Shown here: in pieces, positions 1 through 10,041 of the stretch
How the letters are laid out: each line of letters starts with the position of its first letter
Numbering within the stretch: position 1 is the first letter of the stretch
DNA from: Pacificibacter marinus
Lineage (GTDB): Bacteria; Pseudomonadota; Alphaproteobacteria; Rhodobacterales; Rhodobacteraceae
NCBI RefSeq assembly: GCF_018860505.1
Contig: NZ_JAHKPU010000019.1
Span: forward strand, 186,001-250,000
Reading direction: 5' to 3'
Length of the DNA: 64,000 nucleotides
Notes under the pieces: model-generated
Seen by the model: only the letters and a program-made list of their open reading frames with translations
Told to the model about the DNA's origin: nothing
Database searches by the model: none
Made by a program: the position numbers and the translations under genes

Positions 1-1
1 T

Positions 2-223
2 CCGGCCAAATACCGTTCACGCGAAGAAGTGCAAAAGATGCGCGAAGAACGTGATCCGATTGAAGCGATCCGGTCTTTGTTGCTCACAGGCAACCACGCC
101 ACTGAGGACGATCTCAAGGCCATCGATAAAGAGATCAAAACCGTGGTCAACGCCTCTGCCGAGTTTGCCAAAGAGAGCCCAGAGCCCGCTTTGGAAGAAC
201 TCTGGACAGACATTTACGCCTAA
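2..223 (+). CDS. pdhA: pyruvate dehydrogenase E1 alpha subunit, C-terminal end (partial)
   Basis: This is the last 73 codons of a gene that begins before the window; the open frame runs from base 2 to the stop at 221-223. The residues include a SREEV segment, an MREERDP segment and an acidic C-terminus ending in LWTDIYA, which fit the C-terminus of the TPP-dependent E1 alpha chain of alphaproteobacterial pyruvate dehydrogenase. The call rests mainly on its position 20 bases before the E1 beta gene. E1 alpha and beta together decarboxylate pyruvate and pass the acetyl group to the E2 lipoyl arm. Confidence 0.9.
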   Translation, partial: PAKYRSREEVQKMREERDPIEAIRSLLLTGNHATEDDLKAIDKEIKTVVNASAEFAKESPEPALEELWTDIYA

Positions 224-243
224 TTCGAGGGAGGAATTCACTC

Positions 244-1617
244 ATGGCTATTGAACTACTTATGCCCGCCCTCTCTCCGACAATGGAAGAAGGCACACTT
301 GCGAAATGGCTCGTCAAAGAAGGCGACACCATTTCATCCGGCGATATCATCGCTGAAATTGAAACCGACAAAGCGACGATGGAATTCGAAGCTGTGGACG
401 AAGGCATCATGGGGAAAATCCTCGTGGCTGAAGGCACAGAAGGCGTCAAAGTCAATGAGGCCATCGCGATCATGGTCGAAGAAGGCGAAGACGCATCGAA
501 CTTGAGCGCCTCTGCTCCTGCGGCAACAGCACCTGCTGAAGCAGCCCCAGTTGAGGCAGCCGCCGCACCTGCTGCTGCAGCGGCTCCAGCCTCTGCACCA
601 ACACCTGTTGAGCCTGATTACCCTGAAGGCACAGAGCTGAAATCCACCACAGTGCGCGAAGCATTGCGCGATGCGATGTCCGAAGAAATGCGCAAAGACG
701 ACACCGTGTTCTTGATGGGCGAAGAAGTGGCCGAATACCAAGGCGCTTACAAAATCTCCCAAGGCATGCTGGACGAATTCGGCGCAAAACGCGTCATCGA
801 TACGCCAATCACCGAGCACGGCTTTGCCGGTATCGCAACTGGCGCGTCTTTTGGCGGGTTGCGTCCAATCGTGGAATTCATGACATTCAACTTTGCCATG
901 CAAGCGATCGATCACCTGATCAACTCTGCCGCTAAGACATTGTACATGTCCGGTGGTCAAATGGGCGCGCCTATGGTGTTCCGTGGCGCAAACGGCGCTG
1001 CCGCTCGCGTTGGTGCTCAGCACTCACAATGTTACGCCGCTTGGTACATGCAAGTGCCTGGTCTGAAAGTGGTCATGCCTTACTCGGCTGCTGACGCCAA
1101 AGGCCTGATGAAAACAGCGATCCGCGACGACAACCCTGTGATCTTCCTTGAGAACGAAATCATGTACGGCAAATCATTCGATGTGCCTGTGATGGATGAC
1201 TTCACCATTCCGTTTGGCAAAGCGAAAATCGAACGCGCAGGCGACGATGTGACCATCGTATCCTTTGGCATCGGTGTTGGATATGCGTTGGAAGCGGCTG
1301 AGAAATTGGCCGAAGAAGGCATCGCGGCTGAGGTCATCAACCTGCGGACTTTGCGTCCAATGGATACCGAAACTGTGCTGGCCTCTGTGCGCAAAACCAA
1401 CCGTTGTGTGACTGTTGAGGAAGGCTGGCCACAAGGATCTGTCGGCGGATATGTCAGCAATGTGATCATGCAAGAAGCGTTCGATTACTTGGACGCGCCA
1501 GTGATCAATTGCACAGGTAAAGACGTGCCGATGCCCTATGCTGCGAACCTAGAAAAACATGCTTTGATCACCATCGACGAAATCGTTGATGCGGTTAAAT
1601 CTGTAACCTACCGTTAA
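244..1617 (+). CDS. pdhB: pyruvate dehydrogenase E1 beta subunit with N-terminal lipoyl domain
   Basis: The 457-residue protein has two parts. Residues 1-80 are a lipoyl domain whose [11 protein letters not shown] motif places the lipoylated lysine near K43. An Ala/Pro-rich linker follows at about 88-128, and the rest is a transketolase-like E1 beta chain ([44 protein letters not shown], the C-terminal NLRTLRPMD). A lipoyl domain on E1 beta is a known alphaproteobacterial variant; most bacteria carry it only on E2. The ATG follows a GAGGGAGGA ribosome site and lies 20 bases after pdhA. It is the middle gene of pdhABC. Confidence 0.96.
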   Translation: MAIELLMPALSPTMEEGTLAKWLVKEGDTISSGDIIAEIETDKATMEFEAVDEGIMGKILVAEGTEGVKVNEAIAIMVEEGEDASNLSASAPAATAPAEAAPVEAAAAPAAAAAPASAPTPVEPDYPEGTELKSTTVREALRDAMSEEMRKDDTVFLMGEEVAEYQGAYKISQGMLDEFGAKRVIDTPITEHGFAGIATGASFGGLRPIVEFMTFNFAMQAIDHLINSAAKTLYMSGGQMGAPMVFRGANGAAARVGAQHSQCYAAWYMQVPGLKVVMPYSAADAKGLMKTAIRDDNPVIFLENEIMYGKSFDVPVMDDFTIPFGKAKIERAGDDVTIVSFGIGVGYALEAAEKLAEEGIAAEVINLRTLRPMDTETVLASVRKTNRCVTVEEGWPQGSVGGYVSNVIMQEAFDYLDAPVINCTGKDVPMPYAANLEKHALITIDEIVDAVKSVTYR

Positions 1618-1629
1618 GGAGACTGACAC

Positions 1630-2934
1630 ATGGCTATCGAACTTCTCATGCCCGCGCTTTCTCCCACAATGGAAGAAGGTACATTGGCCAAATGGCTGGT
1701 GAAAGAGGGTGATACAGTCAATTCCGGTGACGTGATCGCCGAGATCGAAACCGACAAAGCCACGATGGAATTCGAGGCCGTCGACGAAGGTGTGATCGGC
1801 AAGATCACCGTCGCCGAAGGCACCGAAGGCGTTAAGGTCAACGCGCAGATCGCGATTTTGCTCGAAGAGGGCGAAGATGCCTCTGTTATGGCAGATGTTG
1901 GCGCGGCAGCTCCGGCTCCTGCGCCCGCAAAAACAGCGGCCCCCGCTGAAGCGCCAGCACCAGAAACGGCTGTTGCAACCCCTGCCCCATCGGCACCTGT
2001 TGCAGCCACAGGCGAGCGCATCTTTGCCTCGCCTTTGGCACGCCGTATCGCAGCTCAAAAAGGCTTGGACCTGACAGGCATCGCGGGCTCTGGCCCCAAA
2101 GGTCGCATCGTCAAAGCTGACGTTGAAAATGCGACAGCAGCACCAAAAGCCGCAGAGACCACACAAGCAGCTGCCGCACCCGCGCCAGCCGCTGCCCCTG
2201 CGGGCCCATCAGCGGACGCTGTTGCGAAAATGTACGAAGGTCGCGCGTTTGAAGAAATCAAACTCGACGGCATGCGCAAAGTTATCGCTGCGCGCTTGTC
2301 CGAAGCGAAACAGACCATTCCGCACTTCTATCTGCGCCGCGACATCAAACTTGATGCGCTGCTCAAATTCCGCTCTCAGTTGAACAAACAGCTGGAAGCA
2401 CGCGGCGTGAAACTGTCAGTGAATGACTTTATCATTAAAGCCGTTGCCAATGCGTTGCAGCAAGTGCCCGAGGCCAATGCTGTTTGGGCAGGCGACCGCG
2501 TCTTGCAGATGAAATCGTCTGATGTAGCCGTGGCTGTTGCGATTGAAGGCGGGTTGTTCACGCCTGTATTGGAAGACGCAGACATGAAATCGTTGTCCGC
2601 TTTGTCCACACAGATGAAAGACATGGCCAAGCGCGCACGCGAGCGCAAATTGGCCCCCCAAGAGTACCAAGGCGGGTCTTTCGCGATCTCTAACTTGGGC
2701 ATGTTCGGCATCGACAACTTCGACGCCATCGTGAACCCACCACATGCCGGTATCTTGGCGGTTGGTGCAGGCAAAAAGCAGCCTGTGGTTGGCGAAGACG
2801 GCGAATTGACAGTGGCGACAGTGATGTCTGTCACGATGTCCGTCGATCACCGCGTGATTGATGGCGCTGTGGGTGCAAACCTGCTCAATGCCATCGTCGA
2901 CAACTTGGAAAACCCAGTGGCGATGCTTGCCTAA
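1630..2934 (+). CDS. pdhC: dihydrolipoamide acetyltransferase, E2 component of pyruvate dehydrogenase
   Basis: The protein has 434 residues. It starts with a lipoyl domain nearly identical to that of the preceding PdhB ([15 protein letters not shown], lysine near 43). Then come an Ala/Pro linker, a peripheral subunit-binding domain at about 129-167 ([26 protein letters not shown]), a second Ala-rich linker, and the catalytic acetyltransferase core ending in DHRVIDG, with catalytic His near 407 and Asp near 411. It transfers acetyl from lipoate to CoA. A 12-base gap to pdhB and an AAGGAGA ribosome site point to one operon, which ends at the terminator just downstream. E3 is not in the window. 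Confidence 0.97.
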   Translation: MAIELLMPALSPTMEEGTLAKWLVKEGDTVNSGDVIAEIETDKATMEFEAVDEGVIGKITVAEGTEGVKVNAQIAILLEEGEDASVMADVGAAAPAPAPAKTAAPAEAPAPETAVATPAPSAPVAATGERIFASPLARRIAAQKGLDLTGIAGSGPKGRIVKADVENATAAPKAAETTQAAAAPAPAAAPAGPSADAVAKMYEGRAFEEIKLDGMRKVIAARLSEAKQTIPHFYLRRDIKLDALLKFRSQLNKQLEARGVKLSVNDFIIKAVANALQQVPEANAVWAGDRVLQMKSSDVAVAVAIEGGLFTPVLEDADMKSLSALSTQMKDMAKRARERKLAPQEYQGGSFAISNLGMFGIDNFDAIVNPPHAGILAVGAGKKQPVVGEDGELTVATVMSVTMSVDHRVIDGAVGANLLNAIVDNLENPVAMLA

Positions 2935-2977
2935 GCCTTCTACACAGGGATTATTTGGACCTGAAAGATAAAACATT

Positions 2978-3010
2978 AAGGCCACTGAAACCAGATTTCG
3001 GTGGCCTTTT
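2978..3010 (+). terminator. Rho-independent terminator of pdhABC
   Basis: Bases 2978-2985 (AAGGCCAC) pair with 3001-3008 (GTGGCCTT), with a further inner TGAAA/TTTCG pairing, and the stem ends in TTTT. It lies 44 bases after the pdhC stop. Confidence 0.85.
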
Positions 3011-3052
3011 GTATGTAAAATTATTGACCTGAATACAGCTAGGATCGCTATC

Positions 3053-3925
3053 GTGAGTTTTTATTTCAACCTGAAAACAGAGAATAAAACCTCAGAACAA
3101 GCCATTTTGAATGCGCTTGAAGATCAAGCTGTGCGCGTCAAAAACAACCCTTACGGCGCAGTTTATTTCATTTCCGGCCAGTCTCTTAGAGGCGTCATGA
3201 TTTATGAAACAAAGCGTGGTTATGACATTGGATTAAATGCATTTTCTACCCGTGAAGATATCAAGCTTTGCCGCAGCCTGGCTGCCACCATCGGCTCTCT
3301 CACGCAGGCGACAATTAAGGCCCAAGACGATGATGCCGAGTTGTCACCTACGAGTGTCGCCAACTACGGTGGCGATGCATGGGTCAAGGCCCGTTGGCAT
3401 GAGGCCAAGGCTGTAGCCTCAATGCTTAAAAATGACAAAAGCACCGCGTGCATTGACGGATATCAGGTGCCTTTTGGCATCTCGCGCAAGGACTTCCGAA
3501 ACGCTAAAGAAATTTCTAAGGCCGAGATTTCGGCGATACAAGCGGATGGGATTGAGCTTCAAACCCTCGCAGAACAAGACGATATTCATCATGCTGAGTT
3601 GTTTGAAATCAAGCTCCACGCTTTAAGTGTTTTTAGAAAACTTACGCGATTGTTGCGTGCCAAAGGTGCAGGAAAATCAAACAGCTTCGAGCATTTTGGA
3701 GTGGTGGAAAACACACGCACCCTGACGCCACTGTTGACCAAGCCGGAGCAAGCCTCACGCGTTTATTTGATATCTGCTTCGGGCGAAAAGAGATGGGTGC
3801 CCTTTGACCAATTCACAGCGCACCTGCGTGCTCTTTCACATCGGGAATTTGGTACAGGCGTTTTCGACACAACGCTCAGTGGCAATGATTTTTACAAGCT
3901 GTTCCAAAATGGATCGATAGATTAG
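3053..3925 (+). CDS. unrecognised 290-residue protein
   Basis: I do not recognise this family. The open frame starts with GTG preceded by AGGA at a 9-base spacing; no better ATG is near. The translation has no clear signal peptide or membrane segment. It is mixed and charged, with a basic stretch (FRKLTRLLRAKGAGK) near residue 200 and a C-terminal half containing SGEKRWVPFDQF. The overall look is of a soluble globular protein. It is monocistronic, between two terminators, and convergent with cysE. The base composition looks slightly more A+T-rich than the pdh genes, which could mean later acquisition. Confidence 0.7.
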   Translation: MSFYFNLKTENKTSEQAILNALEDQAVRVKNNPYGAVYFISGQSLRGVMIYETKRGYDIGLNAFSTREDIKLCRSLAATIGSLTQATIKAQDDDAELSPTSVANYGGDAWVKARWHEAKAVASMLKNDKSTACIDGYQVPFGISRKDFRNAKEISKAEISAIQADGIELQTLAEQDDIHHAELFEIKLHALSVFRKLTRLLRAKGAGKSNSFEHFGVVENTRTLTPLLTKPEQASRVYLISASGEKRWVPFDQFTAHLRALSHREFGTGVFDTTLSGNDFYKLFQNGSID

Positions 3926-3942
3926 ACTTGCACAAATCGAAC

Positions 3943-3978
3943 AAAAACCCCCATCACAATGATCTGGTAGGGGATTTT
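3943..3978. terminator. shared terminator between convergent genes
   Basis: AAAAACCCCC at 3943-3952 faces GGGGATTTT at 3970-3978, with one mismatch in the stem and A/T runs at both ends. It could stop transcription from both the upstream plus-strand gene and cysE on the minus strand. Confidence 0.55.
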
Positions 3979-4004
3979 CTATTTCAAATCCAACAATTCG
4001 TGTT

Positions 4005-4817
4005 TTATTTCTCGCGCGCGCCAATCAACTGGTTCATCGACACCGATGGCTGAGAGCACCCAGCCTCGCCAACGATTTTGGCAGGCACGCCAGCAACAGT
4101 TTTACAGTTCGGCACTTCGCTTAGCACAACAGATCCAGCAGCAATGCGCGAACAGGCGCCAATTTTTATATTGCCAAGAACGCTCGCCCCTGCACCGATC
4201 AAAACACCATCGCCAATTTTCGGGTGACGGTCTTCGTCCTCTTTGCCAGTGCCGCCAAGGGTCACGGAATGCAAAATGGAAACGTTGTTGCCAATCACAG
4301 CCGTTTCGCCAAAGACAAGTGAATGAGCGTGATCCAAAAACAGGCCTTGGCCAATTTTACAGGCGGGATGAATGTCGATCGAGAACTGTTCTGACACACG
4401 CATCTGAATGAAATAGGCCAGATCTTTGCGTCCATGCCGCCACAGCCAGTTGGCAATACGGTAGGCTTGGATGGCCTGAAAGCCTTTAAAAAATAACAAG
4501 GGCTGAATGTAACGGTGGCAAGCAGGGTCGCGATCAAACACCGCTACGATATCGGCGCGTGCGCATTGGCCTAGCGTTGGATCATCAGCATAGGCCTCAT
4601 CAATCAACTCCCGCAAAAGCTGTTCGGACATATCCGCCGAAGCCAGTTTTTGTGCGAGACGATATGCCAACGCGTCTTCCAGCGTGGTGTGATGTAGGAT
4701 GCAGGCATGGACTAAACCACCCAAAAGCGGTTCAGCATCAACAGCTTGACGCGCCTCGCTGACGATTTGCGTCCAAACGGGGTCCAGTTCTGAAAGTTTA
4801 GTACGGGTTTTGGCCAT
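4005..4817 (-). CDS. cysE: serine O-acetyltransferase
   Basis: The 270-residue protein has an N-terminal helical region, typical of CysE, followed by a left-handed beta-helix of hexapeptide repeats. Visible motifs are DIHPACKIGQGLFLDHAHSL, with the catalytic His/Asp region, then VIGNNVSILHSVTLGGTGK, RHPKIGDGVLIGAGASVLG and IAAGSVVLSEVP. It acetylates L-serine with acetyl-CoA, the first step of cysteine synthesis. The ATG at 4817 follows AGAGGATCAGCGTG; a GTG sits one codon upstream. Length and domain order are normal. It is a single gene between the unrecognised 290-residue gene and the gene transfer agent cluster. Confidence 0.96.
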   Translation of the reverse strand: MAKTRTKLSELDPVWTQIVSEARQAVDAEPLLGGLVHACILHHTTLEDALAYRLAQKLASADMSEQLLRELIDEAYADDPTLGQCARADIVAVFDRDPACHRYIQPLLFFKGFQAIQAYRIANWLWRHGRKDLAYFIQMRVSEQFSIDIHPACKIGQGLFLDHAHSLVFGETAVIGNNVSILHSVTLGGTGKEDEDRHPKIGDGVLIGAGASVLGNIKIGACSRIAAGSVVLSEVPNCKTVAGVPAKIVGEAGCSQPSVSMNQLIGAREK

Positions 4818-4985
4818 CACGCTGATCCTCTTTTCTTGAGAATACTATAGATAGGCTCGAATTCCAAAACGCAAGTAAACTTGCTGCTGAATCAGCGCAC
4901 AATGGCGTCAAAAAAGCCAACACCCTCACGCCATAAGGCACAAGGGCATTGATTTTGTTATATTTTTATAGACGATAGGCCCGCG

Positions 4986-5696
4986 TTAGGCTGTAGGCAA
5001 AGAGAATTGCGCATAGTGGATCGCCAAACGGATATCACCTGCAGCGAAATCCCCACCTTCTGCAGTCAAAATCAAATCTTCGTCGCTATAATAGGTCAAT
5101 GGCGCGCCCGTGAGACCGCGCATCCAACTGCCAGACGACAAAGAAAGCCCCGCACCATAACGGTTACTCGACCCTGAAACGCCGACTGAAAACCCTGTCA
5201 GCGTCCCCGTAATGTCGCTCAAGACACGCCCTGTCACACCGTAAACGACGGCTTGCCCCGGAAGCGCAAGTGTCACAGCAGACGTCGCTCCTGCGGCAAT
5301 TGGATGATCAATTTCCTTGACCAAAATTTGCATGCCAGCACCATGGCTGGACAAAGATTGCAAGCCCATTTGCCACGTTGTGCCGTCAAAAGCAGCCCAG
5401 CCATTTTGATCTACGATATAGGCACGCATCCCTAGCGTAACGGGAACAAAGACCCACCCACCACTGACATACAGTGCGAGATTGCCCTCAAAGCCAGCCC
5501 AGTCATTCACCGCAGAATTGGCAACACTGTAAGCGTCGCCTTCTTGCGGCGTCAAAGGGGGCGTATTTTCAGTGACAGACTGCAACCGCAGCTGCATCAA
5601 CCCGTCAAGGCGCGTTATAGCCTCGTTGACGGTGACATGTTTTTGCGCCTGTGCGGCCTGCAAAAGGGGCAGTGAAAAGCGGGTTGTATCACTCAT
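4986..5696 (-). CDS. DUF2793 domain protein at the end of the gene transfer agent cluster
   Basis: The protein has 236 residues from the ATG at 5696 (MSDTTRFSLPLLQ). The segment PLLQAAQAQKHVTVNEAI is characteristic of the DUF2793 family, which is commonly found with phage tail and gene transfer agent genes. The upstream in-frame ATG at 5750 lies inside the preceding gene. The chosen start overlaps the preceding stop by 8 bases and has AAAGGA before it. The C-terminal half is Gly/Ser-rich beta-type sequence, consistent with a tail-fibre or particle-surface role. That role is inferred, not shown. Confidence 0.8.
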   Translation of the reverse strand: MSDTTRFSLPLLQAAQAQKHVTVNEAITRLDGLMQLRLQSVTENTPPLTPQEGDAYSVANSAVNDWAGFEGNLALYVSGGWVFVPVTLGMRAYIVDQNGWAAFDGTTWQMGLQSLSSHGAGMQILVKEIDHPIAAGATSAVTLALPGQAVVYGVTGRVLSDITGTLTGFSVGVSGSSNRYGAGLSLSSGSWMRGLTGAPLTYYSDEDLILTAEGGDFAAGDIRLAIHYAQFSLPTA

Positions 5697-8600
5697 TGAG
5701 GTCAATCCTTTTGAAAAGGCCCGCGCCGAAACTATCGGACATCTGGGCAATTTGAATGGTGTAGAGGCCCGTCAGGCCATCTGCGGTCTTTTGTGACGCT
5801 GCATAGGTCCAAGACGGTGACGTCACATAGTCTTCGCGTAGAACGCTGCCCCCTTGCACGACCTGCACGAGGTAGTTTTCCGATGCTTCACCCAAAGGGA
5901 CTTCTGACGATTGCCAGCTATCTCCATCGATGCGCGTGCGCCGAACCCAAGTGACCGACGTGTCACCCGATGCCGAATGCGATGCCCGCAAATGGGCTGG
6001 CGCATAAGGTCGAAGCCCGATGCCATCAAAGGCTTCCACAACGTGGGTATAGCTTGGGTCATCATAGGGTCGTTGCGATGGGCCAATACGGTAATGCCGC
6101 GCGAGCCCCCGCGCGGATTGCGCAATGTCGATTTGGCGCAGGGCATCGTTGATCAATACAAAACGCGACCCTACCGGCCATGACGCCGCGAGACCATCGG
6201 TTCCCGCCTGCCCGCGCAAGCGCAACGAGATTTCATAAGTGGAGGGGCCAACAAGTGTCGCATTGGCAAACTGGAACACTTCCCAATTTGACGCAGACCC
6301 ATCGCCGATGGCGGCCACATTGGCCCCGTTCAACACATCAATCTCGGACGCTGAACTCAATTCACCGCGCACAAGTTTCACGCGCAGCACAGGACCCCGA
6401 TCCCAAAGCGCCGGATCTGCGGCGCTCAAACTTGTTTGCGTGATCCCAATTGTGGCCCAAGCTGGCAGCAGGCTATTAAACCCATAACCACTATCAGAAC
6501 TGGACGCATAAACAGCCGCCGATCCAGGCCATGGGCTTGCTGTTGCTGCGATATACGGTGCATATGGCGTCTCATCGCCAGTCAAAAGTGGCAGGTCCAT
6601 GAATTGGGACAGCACAGGAACAGGCGCTGAAAACGGTTGAGATGTTACAATTTCCTCAACCATGTCAGAGGGTTCATAGATTTCCTCCTCCACGCGAACA
6701 GCTTCGACTTCGCGCGATGTTCCGAGGGTCGCATGGTCAATACGGTAGCGCGTTTTGCCAGTGTCGCTGTCCAACGCGATCACATCGCCAGCGCCAAGCG
6801 CAAAGTTAGACGGAGGCAAGGCAAACCGCGCCGTGTCCCGTGCGATCCGCGCCTCGGCCAACCAGCGTTCAACGATCTGGCGGCCTTCGGTCCGCGTCAG
6901 CGCCAAAGGCAACTCAGATTGTGAGACCAAGCGACTTTGCTCGTCAGGGAACAGAGCCTCCTCGGCACGCGCGCCATAGTCGGCATCGGCATCGACAAAA
7001 GTCAGCCGGACTTTGCCTGCCACTTCAGCCTCTGGTGCCCGTGTAAGTTCAAGCGCGCCCTCTTTATCCGACGACATGGCCAATATATCTTGCGCCACAT
7101 CAGCCTGTGATTTGCCATCACGCGACCTAAAGGTCAAAAGACCATCGCGCTCAATCGCTTCAAACCCGAAAGCCAACATCAAGGGTTGCAACGCGGATCG
7201 TGCGCCTGAGATTTCCCCAACAGTGTAGCCGCGCACAATGCCGTAGAGCTTGGACACATCCACACCGGTCACGCCAGAGCGCGCGCAGATTTCAGTTACC
7301 ACATCCGACAAAGACCGTGCGGTGGAACGCCCATTGAGCCAATGACCCTTGGCGTAATTACCGCCGTCGTTCCACAGCGACGTAACCGTTGGAAACGCCG
7401 GATAGGGACGCCCATCCCAAGCCCAAACATGAGCCCGCGACATATCAACCATCTGCGATCCGTAAACTTCAGAGACAGGGTTGGCCTCGCTTTCCGTCCA
7501 ATACTCCGTCAATGCGCGTACATATTGTAATTGAATGTAATCATCGCGTCGCCCGTTTGAATACTTGGGCAAAGAGCTTTCAGATGACTTCGCATCGATA
7601 AATTTATTAGGTTGGTTTGTGCCTTTATCTATCGCCGCACAGCCAATTTCAGTAAACCAAATTGGTTTTGATTGAGGCTCCCATAGGGTTGGCGTTTCGA
7701 CGCGCACACCTGCAATACGTTCATGATGGTCGTTTTCCCACCAACTGCGAATATCTTTGTAACGCCAAACCCAATCTTCGCCATAAGCGCCATCTTGAAT
7801 CGGTGTACGAATTTGGGCGTCGGCGTGTTCATCATAAGCGTAGTACCAATCATAGCCCTCGCCGCCCTCTATATTGGCTTTGAGGTACTCAAGATTGTAA
7901 ATCGACCCATAGGCTTCATCTGCATGGCCTTCGTCATCGCGCCAGTCAGACAAAGGCATATAGTTGTCGATACCGATGAAATCGATGTTGTCATCGGCCC
8001 AGAGCGCATCCAGCGGGTAATACAGGTTCCCGTTCAAAGAATACCCTGAATATTCGGACCAATCGGCAGCATAGCTGATCTTACAACTCGCCCCTAAAAT
8101 GACCCTCACATCGGCAGCCAATTGAATTAGCGCATCAACAGCTGGAAATCCGTTTGCGCCCCGAATACGAGTGAGCCCGCGCATTTCAGACCCGATGCAA
8201 AACGCATCCACGCCGCCAGCAGCCGCACAGAGATGCGCGTAATGCAAAATCATCCGGCGGTATGAGGCTTCAGCCGGTCCCGAATATAGCACAGCACCGT
8301 CTGAGATTGAAAAATCGCTAGCCTGAGCCGTTCCCATAAAGGCCGCGACCTCCGCCTCTGCAGCGGCTGTGCCATCTGTCGTACCAGTTTGATCAGGTGC
8401 AAACGACGTCGTGATGCGACCACGCCATGGCAAAGCGGGCTGATCATCAGCGCCACTCCACGGGTCCATCAGGCCATTGTCGGCCAATTGATCCATCAGA
8501 ATGAAAGGATAGAACATCACCGCTTGGCCAGCATCTTGCAGAGCAATGATGGCTTCAATCACGGATTGATCCGAAGGCGTGCCCCCATAAATCACACGAT

Positions 8601-9594
8601 CATCAATATCAGTGGGCACGATGGACGCCGTTGCACGGGAAAACCCGCCGGCCGTCCATGGCATAGTGTTACCATCGACATCGGCCTGTTCCACCTTCGG
8701 CATAAGACGACAATTGCCAACACGCAGATCATCACCGAACCAAGACACAACCAAAGAGGTCGATCCGCAATTCGGCAATTCGTCTTTTAACGCGTCAACA
8801 GAGGTTTCAAAATCCGTTTTACCAGAACCGGAGTTCAAATTTGCTGCAACCGTCTCCCCCACATCGCCTGTCAGATAGACTGGCGTGGTGGCCAACGCAT
8901 ATTCACCTGTGCCAGGGATCATCGCCACAGCATTGACCAAATGAGTCATATCGCTTTTGAATTCAGTCGATTGATCGGGACGCATCACTTCAAACGTGAA
9001 CTGCGGCACACGATTGCCAAAGCTTGACAGATCCAAATCCTCAAACACAACATAAGCGACGCCACGATAGGCTGGGACGAGGCCTGAGCCCTCAACCGCT
9101 TCCATTTTGGGGTCCGGCATTTGATCATCCGCGCCCGTATAGACCCGCATGGTCACATCTTCTGGCGCAATTTCAATACCGTCGGCCCAGATGCGACCAA
9201 CGCGTGAAATCTCGCCTTCGCACAGCGCGATCGCCAATGAAATCGAATAGCTGTATTCTGTGACTTGCGGCTGCGACGATGTTCCTTTGCCACCACCACC
9301 TGTTGTGGAAGAGTTTTCTTGGAATTGAGTGGCCCAGATGACCTGCCCGCCCACACGCATGCGACCATAAACCTGAGCGATTCCAGTGCCCTCAGAGGCA
9401 CCGGTCAGCCGGAAACGATCAATTTTACCAGTCTCAACAACTTGGCTGCCTACGCCCATGACACGTTGATCAATAGCACGCCCGATGGTGGCCCCAATAG
9501 CACGTCCGATGACCACGGATGACAGGCCCAATATGCCGCCGCCAACAGAGGCCCCAGCCGCGGCCCCTACTGCAGATAGTACAATCGTCGCCAT
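5689..9594 (-). CDS. gene transfer agent host-specificity (megatron) protein, g15-like
   Basis: The 1301-residue protein matches the large baseplate/fibre protein at the end of RcGTA-type clusters. A Gly/Ala-rich hydrophobic N-terminus (GAAAGASVGGGILGL) leads into a baseplate region containing TGASEGTGIAQVYGRMRVGG. The GTA TIM-barrel-like domain covers about residues 400-720, with IGSEMRGLTRIRG near 466, DFIGIDNYMPL near 540 and PIWFTEIGCAAIDKGTNQ near 648. It is followed by the phage-tail-3-type region and a C-terminal beta domain. In RcGTA this protein sits at the tail tip and contacts the recipient surface. The frame is uninterrupted, and the gene follows g14 after only 3 bases. Confidence 0.94.
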   Translation of the reverse strand: MATIVLSAVGAAAGASVGGGILGLSSVVIGRAIGATIGRAIDQRVMGVGSQVVETGKIDRFRLTGASEGTGIAQVYGRMRVGGQVIWATQFQENSSTTGGGGKGTSSQPQVTEYSYSISLAIALCEGEISRVGRIWADGIEIAPEDVTMRVYTGADDQMPDPKMEAVEGSGLVPAYRGVAYVVFEDLDLSSFGNRVPQFTFEVMRPDQSTEFKSDMTHLVNAVAMIPGTGEYALATTPVYLTGDVGETVAANLNSGSGKTDFETSVDALKDELPNCGSTSLVVSWFGDDLRVGNCRLMPKVEQADVDGNTMPWTAGGFSRATASIVPTDIDDRVIYGGTPSDQSVIEAIIALQDAGQAVMFYPFILMDQLADNGLMDPWSGADDQPALPWRGRITTSFAPDQTGTTDGTAAAEAEVAAFMGTAQASDFSISDGAVLYSGPAEASYRRMILHYAHLCAAAGGVDAFCIGSEMRGLTRIRGANGFPAVDALIQLAADVRVILGASCKISYAADWSEYSGYSLNGNLYYPLDALWADDNIDFIGIDNYMPLSDWRDDEGHADEAYGSIYNLEYLKANIEGGEGYDWYYAYDEHADAQIRTPIQDGAYGEDWVWRYKDIRSWWENDHHERIAGVRVETPTLWEPQSKPIWFTEIGCAAIDKGTNQPNKFIDAKSSESSLPKYSNGRRDDYIQLQYVRALTEYWTESEANPVSEVYGSQMVDMSRAHVWAWDGRPYPAFPTVTSLWNDGGNYAKGHWLNGRSTARSLSDVVTEICARSGVTGVDVSKLYGIVRGYTVGEISGARSALQPLMLAFGFEAIERDGLLTFRSRDGKSQADVAQDILAMSSDKEGALELTRAPEAEVAGKVRLTFVDADADYGARAEEALFPDEQSRLVSQSELPLALTRTEGRQIVERWLAEARIARDTARFALPPSNFALGAGDVIALDSDTGKTRYRIDHATLGTSREVEAVRVEEEIYEPSDMVEEIVTSQPFSAPVPVLSQFMDLPLLTGDETPYAPYIAATASPWPGSAAVYASSSDSGYGFNSLLPAWATIGITQTSLSAADPALWDRGPVLRVKLVRGELSSASEIDVLNGANVAAIGDGSASNWEVFQFANATLVGPSTYEISLRLRGQAGTDGLAASWPVGSRFVLINDALRQIDIAQSARGLARHYRIGPSQRPYDDPSYTHVVEAFDGIGLRPYAPAHLRASHSASGDTSVTWVRRTRIDGDSWQSSEVPLGEASENYLVQVVQGGSVLREDYVTSPSWTYAASQKTADGLTGLYTIQIAQMSDSFGAGLFKRIDLNE

Positions 9595-9597
9595 GAC

Positions 9598-10041
9598 TTA
9601 GCCTCCGTAATCCGGGAATGAAAAACAAGCCGCCACGCGACGGCACCAAGGCAATGTCAGCGCGTTTTCCACAACGCTGTGCCCGCTATAGGCGTGAATA
9701 AAGGTCGGGGCTGCGCCCGCCTGCCCGACAACCCCCAGATGTTTGGCCACGCCATTTTTGCGCATCCGAAAGAGCAAAACATCGCCTTGATCCATCTCGG
9801 CGATCGGCTTTTGCAACAGGTGGCGTTTGGCGGCGAAAAACAGGCGTTCTTCACGCTGCGGCTCTGACCAATCGGGCGTATAGGCTGGCACCAACTCTGG
9901 CTCTGTACCGTACAGCTCGCGCCAAAGGCCTCGCAGCAAACCTAGGCAATCCGTACCAGCCCCCTTGCACGAAGCTTGATGAACATACGGCGTTCCAATC
10001 CAAGCGCGCGCATGTTGCGCTATTTTGGCCCTGCTCATCAT
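9598..10041 (-). CDS. gene transfer agent NlpC/P60-type peptidase, g14-like
   Basis: The 147-residue protein carries the NlpC/P60 fold. The catalytic Cys lies in GTDCLGLLRG (about residue 32) and a His in KHLGVV (about residue 101), with a further His in FIHAYSG. In RcGTA the equivalent tail-tip protein is thought to cut peptidoglycan during DNA entry. Two adjacent ATGs (10041 and 10038) are possible starts; GAGGGG lies just upstream. It overlaps the end of g13 by a few bases and precedes g15 by 3 bases, as in other RcGTA-type clusters. Confidence 0.94.
   Translation of the reverse strand: MMSRAKIAQHARAWIGTPYVHQASCKGAGTDCLGLLRGLWRELYGTEPELVPAYTPDWSEPQREERLFFAAKRHLLQKPIAEMDQGDVLLFRMRKNGVAKHLGVVGQAGAAPTFIHAYSGHSVVENALTLPWCRRVAACFSFPDYGG

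Noticed and set aside
5910-6950. Several plus-strand open frames of 60-95 codons across the gene transfer agent host-specificity gene
   Set aside because: All are antisense to an unbroken 1301-codon gene with recognised domains.
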